Assembly (NCBI GenBank): GCA_040881505.1
Contig: JBBEDC010000033.1
Coordinates: 1 to 23,999, forward strand
Direction of reading: 5' to 3'
Origin: JBBEDC01 sp040881505
GTDB lineage: Bacteria; Patescibacteriota; Andersenbacteria; UBA10190
DNA: 23,999 nt
Positions within the stretch are counted from its first letter, which is position 1. Each line of letters opens with the position of its first letter. Below are positions 15,222 to 22,457 of this stretch, in pieces. The notes beneath the pieces were generated by a model that was not told the origin of the DNA, did not search any database, and was given only the letters and a program-made list of their open reading frames with translations. The position numbers and the translations under genes were made by a program.

Positions 15222-16358
15222 TTATTCCCCGTTTGCAGCTCGGACTGTAGGGAATTTGTCTGGTGACTGATAATGGGAGACAAAATTCTTTTCTCGGATA
15301 GATTTACCGTTCTTTTTGACGATTTGGGCTACAGCGGCAGTAAGTGACCCGTCGGGCCGTCGGGCGGTAACAAAGGGCCCGTTAACAGTCACCTGTCGAC
15401 CATCATTTGTGCCCAATACGTCAAAGATGAGGCGCGTACCGATAATTTTAGTCGTAATATACACAGGACTACCTGTATCGTTTTTGAAGCGAAAATCAGG
15501 GGCTGGTGCGTACACTGTCGCATCGTAGCCTGGCGTGCCGTAGTATGCGACTGGATATGAATGGTTCTTGCGAGCAGTAATCTCCAATCCAGCTTGCATA
15601 GCAGCTCGGAATACTGTCGTAGACACCTGGCAAATACCCCCACCATACTCTGGAGTCGTAACGTTTTCTTTGATGACTAACTCGGGCAAATAGCCGTTCT
15701 TGGCGTCTACGTCTCCTAGATAGTCATTAAATGAAAACTCCTCTCCGGGCATAATAACGAGTCCATTATATCGCTGGGTTGCCACTGCAATGTTATGTCG
15801 ACGATTTGCAGGGCTACCCGCAAAGTTCGTTTCCCCTCGAGCAAGTAGATCGGGAAAACTGAGTTTGCGAAAATCCTCTGCTGAAAACACTGACGGACGA
15901 TACACTTTCATTGAAACTGGAGCAGTTGTCGCTCCTTTAGCTAGCGCACTGCGAATAGCGAGCGAGGTTTTAATACCATCCACAATCTGTCCTTTTCTGC
16001 CCCCATGTAAGAGATGCAAATTTCCATCAATATATGCAAAGCGACTGTTTTCGCCCGTATCGTTTACTTTCGGTGAAACGTGAATGTTTAAATAATCGTA
16101 AATAGCGCCAGGTCGAAGCTGCAGTAGTACTTGTCCATCTGATCCATTCCTTGTTTTAAACCACTTTCTAACCTCTGCCTCAGGAGCTGTCCATTTTTGT
16201 CCTTTATATGTCAGTGTAATCGGCTGCGCCTTTATTTGCTGAACACGCTCAGACGTAACAACTACTTCATTTAACAGCACGTCTGCCGCATGAGCCTTTC
16301 CGGGCAACAATATAACTGCTCCCAGTATTGCTCCTATAATAAGTGTGTTCTTCTTCAT
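15222..16358 (-). CDS. Secreted VanW-family protein
   Basis: The 378-aa protein has a Sec signal peptide (MKKN, hydrophobic 5-20, cleavage probably after 'AHA' at residue 24). Residues about 45-125 resemble the peptidoglycan-binding-like domain that often precedes VanW ('TYKGQKWTAPEAEVRKWF'). The VanW domain spans about 174-305: 'GETNFAGSPANRRHNIAVATQRYNGLVIMPGEEFSFND' and 'PEYGGGICQVSTTVFRAA' (236-253), then 'NHSYPVAYY'. VanW proteins lie in vancomycin-resistance and sporulation loci but their activity is not established; a wall-related role is inferred. Its ATG follows directly after the TAA of the 3D-domain gene, so the pair is coupled in translation. Confidence 0.93.
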   Translation of the reverse strand: MKKNTLIIGAILGAVILLPGKAHAADVLLNEVVVTSERVQQIKAQPITLTYKGQKWTAPEAEVRKWFKTRNGSDGQVLLQLRPGAIYDYLNIHVSPKVNDTGENSRFAYIDGNLHLLHGGRKGQIVDGIKTSLAIRSALAKGATTAPVSMKVYRPSVFSAEDFRKLSFPDLLARGETNFAGSPANRRHNIAVATQRYNGLVIMPGEEFSFNDYLGDVDAKNGYLPELVIKENVTTPEYGGGICQVSTTVFRAAMQAGLEITARKNHSYPVAYYGTPGYDATVYAPAPDFRFKNDTGSPVYITTKIIGTRLIFDVLGTNDGRQVTVNGPFVTARRPDGSLTAAVAQIVKKNGKSIREKNFVSHYQSPDKFPTVRAANGE

Positions 16359-17042
16359 TTATTCTGATAAACAATCAACGTCGAATCTGTTTACATCCCC
16401 TGGTTTACGGGTAGTGATTACTGCTGTCAACAGAGAAATACTGCTTTTGATAGTATCCCATACCGTGGGATCTTCGAATTCCACCTCTTCCTGAGACAGA
16501 GCTCCTCCCCGTATATCATCCCCCGCCTCCCCGTATCCAACCACTGTTACAACTAGTTTTTTACGTCCAAACTCCAAGGCGCTACTAGTAGAGGGGAACC
16601 ACAGATCAATAAAGTAACCGGCATATCTTGCATTCATTCTATCTTCTACGATAAATGTCTCACCATCGATTTCTAAAATAGTTCCAATCGGCAGGAAGTT
16701 TGAAGCAACTACTCCTGGCCGCACGCGCGTTCCAGCGGCAGTGATACAGGGAGTGCTATCAGTTTGATACGGAGAGGAAGCATAGGCGCTGGAGTTCACA
16801 GTAAATGTTGTACCGATTGCAGGCAGCACTTGAGACTGCTTTCGCACTCCGAGAAAGGAACGCAACTTGCCCCAGAATGAAGTATCTACAGCAGGAGCTA
16901 ACTCAGGCGGCAACTCAACTTCTACTCGTACTGCGGAGTCAGCTGTGTCATTAAGGTAGCTGCTGACATCCTGCGCGAAAGCTACGGCGGGAAGAAAAGC
17001 CAGTACGAGCAACACTCCACTTACAGCAAGGATGTTTTTCAT
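16359..17042 (-). CDS. Secreted 3D-domain (RlpA-like double-psi beta-barrel) protein
   Basis: The 227-aa protein has a Sec signal peptide with probable cleavage after 'AFA' (residue 23). After a linker, residues 80-170 form a 3D-type double-psi beta-barrel: 'CITAAGTRVRPGVVASNFLPIGTILEIDG', 'FIVEDRM' and 'YFIDLWFPSTSSALEFGRKKLVVTVV'. Asp134 and Asp146 are two of the three aspartates that name the family; the first is replaced in 'VVASN'. Such domains occur in peptidoglycan lytic enzymes (MltA, Rpf/YocH-type). The C-terminus has no anchor. It is the first gene of a two-gene unit with vanW, with a TACAAT box 6 nt before its ATG. The two probably act together on the cell wall. Confidence 0.88.
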   Translation of the reverse strand: MKNILAVSGVLLVLAFLPAVAFAQDVSSYLNDTADSAVRVEVELPPELAPAVDTSFWGKLRSFLGVRKQSQVLPAIGTTFTVNSSAYASSPYQTDSTPCITAAGTRVRPGVVASNFLPIGTILEIDGETFIVEDRMNARYAGYFIDLWFPSTSSALEFGRKKLVVTVVGYGEAGDDIRGGALSQEEVEFEDPTVWDTIKSSISLLTAVITTRKPGDVNRFDVDCLSE

Positions 17043-17048
17043 ATGTTT

Positions 17049-17076
17049 ATTGTACCTATATATTTCGCACTTTCCA
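17049..17076 (-). promoter_or_regulatory. Promoter of the 3D-domain/vanW unit
   Basis: TACAAT (17049-17054) ends 6 nt before the ATG at 17042, with a weak TGGAAA at 16 bp (17071-17076). It overlaps the divergent promoter of the gene at 17099. Confidence 0.45.
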
Positions 17077-17092
17077 CTTTTGCGCCTACACT
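17064..17092 (+). promoter_or_regulatory. Promoter of the gene at 17099
   Basis: TTCGCA (17064-17069), a 17-bp spacer and TACACT (17087-17092), then 6 nt to the ATG. It is interleaved with the opposing promoter. Confidence 0.5.
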
Positions 17093-17098
17093 ATATAT

Positions 17099-17716
17099 AT
17101 GGCAGGCGAAGTAGGACATGTTATATACGCCGCTCGTATCCTCACCCACATCCAGGATAAGGTAAAAGATCCTTCATATTGGGCCGGTACGCTTTTCCCC
17201 GATATCCGTCACTTGGGCGTAGTTAGCCGACGCCGCACTCATATAGAAAGTGTATCGCTTACATCGCTGGTAGGTCAGAACGACTTTCATACCGGCATGC
17301 GGGTCCATGCCTGGATTGATAGCACTCGGGAAAAATTCCTGAGTGATCAAAATGTTAAAGAGAATCTACCATGGCATCCGTTTGTCCCTCACGCGCTAAA
17401 ACTTGTAGAAGACGAGCTACTATATGAACATTTTGATGACTGGAACCTCATTCATCGTACTCTTGGTAAGGTATATGAAGATGAGCTGCACTATGTTCAT
17501 GACCGCGAGCGCATAACAACCTGGCACTCCATCTTACAACGATACTTTTCTTCAAAGCCGTCAGATGAGACCCGTAAGCAATTATCAATTGATATTGGTT
17601 TGTCGGAAAGCAGTGCAAATGAAGTTAACAACGTTGTGCATGTGCTGCAGGCGGATAAGCGCACAACGACTCTCATTGAAGATTTCTTGAAACACCTTGA
17701 GCATATCCTGCGCTAG
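17099..17716 (+). CDS. Conserved-looking hypothetical with a His/Asp metal-site pattern
   Basis: The protein is 205 aa, soluble, with no signal peptide. The N-terminal third is dense in candidate metal ligands: His7 in 'GHVIYA', Asp35 and His38 in 'GTLFPDIRHLG', His48 in 'RRRTHIE', His64 in 'FHTGM', His70 and Asp74 in 'RVHAWID'. The spacing recalls zinc-dependent phospholipase C-like and HD-like hydrolases ('...G-x-LxPD...H'), but I cannot assign a family with certainty. The rest is helical. It stands alone, divergent from the 3D-domain gene and convergent with the H1-like gene, with a large hairpin after its stop. Metal-dependent hydrolase is an inference from residue pattern only. Confidence 0.75.
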   Translation: MAGEVGHVIYAARILTHIQDKVKDPSYWAGTLFPDIRHLGVVSRRRTHIESVSLTSLVGQNDFHTGMRVHAWIDSTREKFLSDQNVKENLPWHPFVPHALKLVEDELLYEHFDDWNLIHRTLGKVYEDELHYVHDRERITTWHSILQRYFSSKPSDETRKQLSIDIGLSESSANEVNNVVHVLQADKRTTTLIEDFLKHLEHILR

Positions 17717-17727
17717 CGCTGTCGTTA

Positions 17728-17773
17728 ATCGCATACAAACACAATACCTGCCAATGGCAGGTATTTATGCGAT
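17728..17773. terminator. Bidirectional hairpin between convergent genes
   Basis: An inner 10-bp perfect stem (17743-17752 with 17756-17765, core ACCTGCC/GGCAGGT, 3-nt loop) is extended by an outer 8-bp stem ATCGCATA/TATGCGAT (17728-17735 with 17766-17773), with a one-sided 7-nt bulge. The T runs are short in both directions, so it may act as a terminator or as a 3'-end stabiliser for both genes. Confidence 0.6.
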
Positions 17774-17786
17774 AACCAATAAGTGG

Positions 17787-17981
17787 TTACTTCTTCTTAC
17801 GACGGCGAGAGGTGGTCTTGCGACGAGCTGTCTTCCGCTTTGCGGCCTTGCGCTTTGCAGGCTTGCGGGCGCTTCGCTTCTTCGTAGTCTTACGAGCTGC
17901 TTTTCGCTTCGCAGGCTTACGCTTCTTCGTAGTCTTACGAGCAGTGCTCTTACGTCGTGTTGATCGTTTCTTAGCTGGCAT
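17787..17981 (-). CDS. Histone-H1-like, lysine/arginine-rich nucleoid protein
   Basis: The 64-aa product from the ATG at 17981 is made almost only of Lys, Arg, Ala, Thr, Ser and Pro ('MPAKKRSTRRKSTARKTTKK...'), ending in 'RRRKKK'. 'ARKTTKKR' occurs twice 15 residues apart (14-21 and 29-36), and 'PAKRKAA' also recurs. It resembles the C-terminal tail of histone H1 and bacterial H1-like proteins (Hc1, AlgP-type) and should bind DNA, or possibly RNA, by charge alone. A consensus AGGAGG (17990-17995) lies 8 nt before the ATG, the best Shine-Dalgarno site of this kind in the window, which suggests high expression. Other frames across the repeats are also open but are shadows. Confidence 0.85.
   Translation of the reverse strand: MPAKKRSTRRKSTARKTTKKRKPAKRKAARKTTKKRSARKPAKRKAAKRKTARRKTTSRRRKKK
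17875..17942 (-). repeat. Two 23-bp direct repeats inside the H1-like gene
   Basis: An identical 23-bp unit occurs at 17875-17897 and 17920-17942, 45 bp (15 codons) apart in the same frame. It encodes most of the repeated ARKTTKKR block, consistent with growth of the gene by in-frame duplication. Confidence 0.85.
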
Positions 17982-17989
17982 GGATACCA

Positions 17990-17995
17990 CCTCCT
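17990..17995 (-). promoter_or_regulatory. Shine-Dalgarno site of the H1-like gene
   Basis: AGGAGG with an 8-nt spacer to the ATG at 17981 decides that start over the in-frame GTG at 17990, which would overlap the site. Confidence 0.8.
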
Positions 17996-18114
17996 CTCCT
18001 TGTAGTGGTATTGTGCCAACAGGAATCGTTCCAACACTTCGGTGCGCTTGCGCGCTGAAATGTTTCCCCTCCTGTGAACATGTTGTTGGTATTAATAACC
18101 AAATGTGCAGTTCA

Positions 18115-18215
18115 TGTAACGAAATAAAAACGTTTTATTACAGAACTACCTCAATTGAAACAAAAAAGCGTTACATGCGCAATACATTTTTGCACAGTTT
18201 GTAAAACACGTTACA
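18115..18215. promoter_or_regulatory. Three copies of a TGTAACG heptamer between divergent genes
   Basis: The 244-bp region between the H1-like gene and the DNA glycosylase contains TGTAACG at 18115-18121 and its complement CGTTACA at 18169-18175 and 18209-18215. The last overlaps the -10 box of the glycosylase gene. An imperfect palindrome (AATAAAA-ACG-TTTTATT, around 18123-18139) lies between the first two. This could be an operator set for a shared regulator; chance cannot be excluded in AT-rich DNA. Confidence 0.35.
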
Positions 18216-18217
18216 CT
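18189..18217 (+). promoter_or_regulatory. Promoter of the DNA glycosylase gene
   Basis: TTTGCA (18189-18194), a 17-bp spacer and TACACT (18212-18217), then 8 nt to the ATG at 18226. Confidence 0.5.
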
Positions 18218-18225
18218 TCGATGTT

Positions 18226-18822
18226 ATGAAAAAAGTTTTGCCAAAACAATTTTATGAACGCGACACGCACATTGTTGCAGCAGAATTGTTAGGAAAAATT
18301 TTAGTTCGAGGTGTTGGTGATAAGAAAATAACAGGGCGTATTACAGAAGTCGAAGCATACGTTGGTGAAGATGATTTAGCATGTCATGCAAGCAAAGGCA
18401 GAACACTTCGAACTGAAGTTATGTTTGGTGAAGCCGGACGTGCATACGTGTATTTAATTTATGGAATGTATCACTGTCTGAATGTTGTTACTGATCAAAA
18501 GGCCTTTCCGGCCGCTGTCCTCATTCGTGCGCTAGAGCCAATAGAAGGGATAGATTTAATGAAGAATTATCGCTCAACTGAGCAGCTTACGAGGCTTACC
18601 ACGGGACCAGGTAAGCTATGCGATGCTCTTGCGATTACTAAAAAGCAAAACGGTGTTCCCCTATCACGATCTGCCGGTATACATATTGAGGATGATGATT
18701 TCACAGTGAGGAAAAACGATATCGTCACCTCCCCTCGTATCGGAGTCGACTATGCCAAACACTGCGCTCAGTATCCGTGGAGATACTACTTAAAAGATTC
18801 TAAATTTCTGTCACGCACTTAA
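18226..18822 (+). CDS. 3-methyladenine (alkyladenine) DNA glycosylase, AAG/MPG family
   Basis: The 198-aa enzyme removes alkylated purines and hypoxanthine from DNA, starting base-excision repair. 'ITEVEAYVGEDDLACHASKG' contains the catalytic Glu43 (human AAG Glu125) and the intercalating-region Tyr45 (human Tyr127). 'GRAYVYLIYGMYHCLNVVT' (71-89) and 'LTTGPGKLCDALAI' are further family hallmarks. 'PRIGVDYAKHCAQYPWRYYL' is the usual C-terminus. It has normal length and no targeting signal. It stands alone with its own promoter, and its stop is one base from the stop of convergent recG. Confidence 0.95.
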   Translation: MKKVLPKQFYERDTHIVAAELLGKILVRGVGDKKITGRITEVEAYVGEDDLACHASKGRTLRTEVMFGEAGRAYVYLIYGMYHCLNVVTDQKAFPAAVLIRALEPIEGIDLMKNYRSTEQLTRLTTGPGKLCDALAITKKQNGVPLSRSAGIHIEDDDFTVRKNDIVTSPRIGVDYAKHCAQYPWRYYLKDSKFLSRT

Positions 18823-18823
18823 C

Positions 18824-20887
18824 TTACTCGAAGTGTGTTTGTAGATTTTTTTGCTCTACTTTTTTTCTCAGAATCAGATAAGTTTCAAGCTCAGGATCGG
18901 ACTTTAAAATGCTTTGTGCTTCCGTACGTGCCAGTTTGATTGTTTCGTAATCTAACAGAGACGCAACCTTTAAGTCACCAAATCCGGACTGGCTTACACC
19001 GTAGACCTCTCCCGGTCCGCGCAATTGTAAATCTTCCTCCGCAATTTTAAACCCATCATTGGTCTGCTCTAACACTCGCAACCGTTTACTTTTGGCGGCA
19101 GTGTCCGTAGTTGGGAAGAGGTAACAATATGATTGTTGCGCGCCTCGACCGATGCGTCCGCGAAACTGATGAAGCTGCGCTAACCCAAAACGCTCGGCGC
19201 CCTCAATGATCATCGCGGTCGCGTTAGGTACGTTTACCCCTACCTCAACTACTGACGTTGAAACAAGCAGTTGAATCGCTCCAACTGCAAAGTTCTTCAT
19301 AACTGACTCCTTTTCCTCTGAAGCCAGCTGTCCATGCATTAGTCCAACGGCAATTCCTGGAAACAGTCGCTGCATTTCCTCGTATGCCTGTTTAGCAGAT
19401 TTGAGCTCGAGGCGATCAGACTGTTCGACTAAGGGGGCAATAACGTACGCCTGATGACCATTGTGAAGCTCTTCCAATACATGAAGAATCGCCTCATCAC
19501 GCGCAGTGGGAGTAATAATCTTTGTCTTAATTGGCTTTCTTCCCGGAGGCAGTTCATCTAATACTGACACATCAAGATCGCCATACACCGTTAGGTTAAG
19601 TGTGCGAGGAATTGGAGTAGCAGTCATTGATAATAGGTGCGGCTCTTGCTCTTCCTGCACATGCGTTAATGCTTGTCGCTGCCCCACCCCAAACCGATGC
19701 TGCTCATCGACAATGACTAAGCCTATGCCTCTCCCTACGACATCTTCTTGAAGTAGTGCATGTGTTCCTACAACACAAACAGGACCAGGTTCAACCAACA
19801 GGCTTTTTATACTTTGCTTTTGTGTTTTTCGAAGGGAGCCGACAAGGAGGTGCACGGCGTACGCAGGCAGTCCTTCAGTAAATGACAATGCCTGCTGTCG
19901 AGCCAGAATCTCGGTTGGTGCTAAATACAACACTTTATACCCAGCTGAAAGAGCGATATGTGCGGCAAGAAGGGCAACAGCGCTCTTTCCAGCTCCTACA
20001 TCCCCCTGAAGCAAGCGGTTCATGGGGTGAGGGTGCTCCAAGTCCTGACGAATCTCCTGGAGCGCTTCCTGCTGGGCTCCCGTTAGTGTAAAAGGGAGTG
20101 TTTTGACGACCTGCTGAAGTTTTTTATCAGAAATACCTAAAGATGGGGCATCTGCTTTCTGCAAATGCTGTCGACGCACTAACGCGGCAAGTTGAAGAAA
20201 GAAGAGTTCATCAAATCGCAGTCGCCGCTGTGCAGCGGCTAATGTGTCCTGGTCTTCCGGAAAATGGACCGTTTGAATTGCCTCGTGAATACCCATTAAC
20301 TTATTCCGCTTAATAATGTCCTCGGGCAGGTATTCGGGAATAGATTGTATAAGCGGAAGTAATCGTTTTACCTGGTATCGGATAAAGCGCGAGGTGACTC
20401 CGCTTGTCTCGGGATAAATAGGTGTGATAGCTGCAGTATGCAGACGCTCACTGCCGCTGTCTGTAAATTCAAGAGCAGGAGACCGCATCGCAAATGCAAT
20501 CGTTTGATCTTTTCCTTTGTATTGCTCAACAGTACCGGCTACATATATCTCTCGACCACCCTGAAGCTGTTTTTCTAAGAATCGCAGGTTGTACCACGTC
20601 ACCTGAAGTACCCCCGTTTCATCTTCCAGCTCAACAAAAATACGTAACACTCTGCGGCGCCCCTGAAACCCCCAGTGGCTCTTCACTGATTTTATACGTG
20701 CCTTGACGGTCATCTGGCGCCCCAGTTCTAGGCTTTGGATAGGAGTTACGTGTGAGAAATCATCGTAGCGGCGAGGGAAGGTGTATAACAGATCACGAAT
20801 ATAGGTGATCTGCAGCTTTTTCAACAAACGAGCCTTTGCAGGACCAACCCGAGGAGCCTCTGTTATAGGAGATGAAAGCCGTAACAT
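18824..20887 (-). CDS. recG: ATP-dependent DNA helicase RecG
   Basis: This 687-aa superfamily 2 helicase remodels stalled forks and Holliday junctions. The N-terminal wedge/OB domain occupies about residues 1-150 ('RVGPAKARLLKKLQI', 'FPRRYDD'). Motor motifs follow in order: 'LTGAQQEAL', Walker A GDVGAGKS (295-302), 'APTEILA' (323-329), DEQH (394-397), 'SMTATPIPRT' (420-429), 'LMHGQLASEEKE', 'STSVVEVGVNVPNAT' and 'QFRGRIGRG'. The TRG region 'RGPGEVYGVSQSG' is present. Length is typical. Upstream is the 370-bp non-coding stretch; a weak promoter (TTGTTG, 18 bp, TATACA) overlaps the hairpin at 20952-20974. Confidence 0.97.
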   Translation of the reverse strand: MLRLSSPITEAPRVGPAKARLLKKLQITYIRDLLYTFPRRYDDFSHVTPIQSLELGRQMTVKARIKSVKSHWGFQGRRRVLRIFVELEDETGVLQVTWYNLRFLEKQLQGGREIYVAGTVEQYKGKDQTIAFAMRSPALEFTDSGSERLHTAAITPIYPETSGVTSRFIRYQVKRLLPLIQSIPEYLPEDIIKRNKLMGIHEAIQTVHFPEDQDTLAAAQRRLRFDELFFLQLAALVRRQHLQKADAPSLGISDKKLQQVVKTLPFTLTGAQQEALQEIRQDLEHPHPMNRLLQGDVGAGKSAVALLAAHIALSAGYKVLYLAPTEILARQQALSFTEGLPAYAVHLLVGSLRKTQKQSIKSLLVEPGPVCVVGTHALLQEDVVGRGIGLVIVDEQHRFGVGQRQALTHVQEEQEPHLLSMTATPIPRTLNLTVYGDLDVSVLDELPPGRKPIKTKIITPTARDEAILHVLEELHNGHQAYVIAPLVEQSDRLELKSAKQAYEEMQRLFPGIAVGLMHGQLASEEKESVMKNFAVGAIQLLVSTSVVEVGVNVPNATAMIIEGAERFGLAQLHQFRGRIGRGAQQSYCYLFPTTDTAAKSKRLRVLEQTNDGFKIAEEDLQLRGPGEVYGVSQSGFGDLKVASLLDYETIKLARTEAQSILKSDPELETYLILRKKVEQKNLQTHFE

Positions 20888-20940
20888 ATCATATTGAGCG
20901 TACCGGAGGAGCGCTATTCGGGCCAGAATTGTTGTGTATA

Positions 20941-20974
20941 TAAAAGCGAAACAGGTTCCAACAAGGGGAACCTG
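20941..20974 (-). terminator. Terminator-like hairpin in the recG-cfa gap
   Basis: CAGGTTCC (20952-20959) pairs with GGAACCTG (20967-20974) over a 7-nt loop. On the minus strand the stem is followed by TTTCGCTTTT, a broken T tract. It would end a transcript arriving from the cfa side before recG. Confidence 0.5.
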
Positions 20975-21240
20975 GGTTTTCTGTCTACATAGATGCTCTC
21001 TACTCTTTCATTTCAAGAGCTTTTCCATGTCAGAAGACGGAATCTCAACTAACTTTCCCGCTCCGAAGCGAGATTACTAGCATTCTCATCCTTAAAAGAA
21101 CTATTCTCCTGCCTGGGACCGTGACGGGGTCCGTAAGAGGTCTTTGTGCTTAAGGTTCGCAATCCTGTAGCACTCGCTCTACTACCGCACCGTCACGGCC
21201 CGGGTCCGATGAGCTCAAATGTGCGCTTTGAAGCTCAACA
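20941..21240 (-). ncRNA. Candidate structured non-coding RNA, unidentified
   Basis: The 370 bp between recG and cfa hold no convincing protein gene but several hairpins. These are: 21211-21236 (9-bp stem with one bulge); a long nested hairpin 21119-21198 whose base is CCGTGACGG/CCGTCACGG, with AGAG/CTCT, GTGCT/AGCAC and AAGG/CCT pairs stacked inside; 21059-21070 (CGCT/AGCG); 21003-21019 (CTCTT/AAGAG); and the terminator-like stem at 20952-20974. The minus strand is favoured because the terminator-like T tract is on that side. I tested the conserved motifs of RNase P RNA, tmRNA, SRP RNA and 5S rRNA by eye and found no fit. Boundaries are approximate. Confidence 0.35.
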
Positions 21241-21257
21241 TCTGCCATTATTACCCT

Positions 21258-22451
21258 TTATAAAGCTTTGTCAATGCTCTTTACCTCAACTTCCCTATTT
21301 AATGGCCATTCTGGCCGCTTGCCTTTTGTTAGCACGATTTGCCATAACTGCAGGTCTCCATACCGAAACCCGGCTTCCGACCCCTGTAAATAAAGCTGCC
21401 ACATTCGAACAAATCGTCTGTCGTACATCCGCTCTACATGATCTTGGACCTTCTCAAAGTTACGACTCCATGCATGCAATGTTTGCGCATAATGTCGCCA
21501 CAGATTCTCAACATCCGTTGCTACAAGGCCCGATTGCGCAGCCGAAACAGTAATTTCACCAAGAGACGGCAGAAAACCTCCAGGGAAAATGTACTTTTGT
21601 ACCCAGGGGTTAGTAACTGGAGAGGCCTTCATTCTTCCAATAGTATGAAGAAGTGACAGACCGTCTTCTTTAAGCAAGCTATCCCACTTACGGAAAAATT
21701 GGGGATATTGCCTTTTTCCTACATGCTCAAACATACCAACGCTTATAATCCGGTCATATTCGCCGGAAAGCTGTCGCCAGTCACCTTCAATAACATGCAC
21801 GCGATCTTCTAGACCTCGTTTTTGGGCTTGTTCCCGAATATACGCTGCCTGCTCCTTAGCTGGCGTAATTCCTGTTGCCTGCGCTCCGTATTGCTCTGCG
21901 GCATGAAATAGCAGTCCTCCCCATCCGCATCCAATGTCTAGTAGTCGCTGCCCTTTGCGAAGACGTGCTTTCCGACAAAGGAGTTCCAGCTTTTGCTGTT
22001 GGGCTCGCTCAAGTGAATCATTTTCGCGTACGTAATATGCACATGAGTATACCATCTGGGGATCAAGCCACAGTCTGTAAAAATCATTTCCAAGGTCATA
22101 GTGATGCCTGGCATTTCGCTTAGCGATATCTGCCGAGATACGCTCTGGAATAACTTTTGTTAGTGCACGTATGCGAGAAGGAAGCGTATCCTCCATTCCT
22201 ATGCTTGTTTTGTAAAACCCCTTCAATATATCCATGAGGTTTCCGTCTATTTTAATATCTCCATTCATATAGGCCTCCCCAAAGCCTAAAGATAGGTTTC
22301 TCATAATTCTATTCAGAACCCTATTATTTCGTACAACTATAGTGGTCGTAGGAATACCTTGTCCTAACTGATCCTTTTTATCACTCACCTGAACGACAAC
22401 GGCTGGACCTTGCCAAAAATTCTTTAGATACGAAATTAAGGGATGTGTCAT
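21258..22451 (-). CDS. cfa: Cyclopropane-fatty-acyl-phospholipid synthase-like enzyme
   Basis: From the ATG at 22451 the protein has 397 aa; the frame is open 16 codons further but a CATACT box lies 6 nt before this ATG and the extension is not family-like. It transfers a methylene from SAM to unsaturated acyl chains of membrane phospholipids. The SAM-binding loop is 'LLDIGCGWGGLLFHAA' (170-185). Residues matching the E. coli active site are Cys137 ('YSCAYY'), Glu242 ('MFEHVG'), His269 and Tyr321. The N-terminal lipid-binding domain is present ('LGFGEAYMNGDIKIDG'). It lies downstream of pyrC, behind that gene's terminator, so it is a separate unit. Confidence 0.93.
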   Translation of the reverse strand: MTHPLISYLKNFWQGPAVVVQVSDKKDQLGQGIPTTTIVVRNNRVLNRIMRNLSLGFGEAYMNGDIKIDGNLMDILKGFYKTSIGMEDTLPSRIRALTKVIPERISADIAKRNARHHYDLGNDFYRLWLDPQMVYSCAYYVRENDSLERAQQQKLELLCRKARLRKGQRLLDIGCGWGGLLFHAAEQYGAQATGITPAKEQAAYIREQAQKRGLEDRVHVIEGDWRQLSGEYDRIISVGMFEHVGKRQYPQFFRKWDSLLKEDGLSLLHTIGRMKASPVTNPWVQKYIFPGGFLPSLGEITVSAAQSGLVATDVENLWRHYAQTLHAWSRNFEKVQDHVERMYDRRFVRMWQLYLQGSEAGFRYGDLQLWQIVLTKGKRPEWPLNREVEVKSIDKAL

Positions 22452-22457
22452 ATGTAT

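Noticed and set aside
17765..18037. Minus-strand frame overlapping the H1-like gene
   Set aside because: It is a frame-shifted reading of the repetitive Lys/Arg codons; the Shine-Dalgarno site points to the other frame.
17971..18081. Possible 36-aa upstream frame before the H1-like gene
   Set aside because: The composition is not protein-like and it has no ribosome-binding site at its ATG.
20941..21240. RNase P RNA, tmRNA, SRP RNA or 5S rRNA
   Set aside because: GGTGCGGTAGTAGAGC on the minus strand superficially resembles RNase P region CR-II and GACAGAAAACCC resembles CR-V, but GAGGAAAGUCC is missing and the order is wrong. No tRNA-like end, tag reading frame or SRP apical loop was found.
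21146..21553. Plus-strand open frame across the structured region into cfa
   Set aside because: It runs antisense to cfa for most of its length and has no recognisable motif; judged a shadow.
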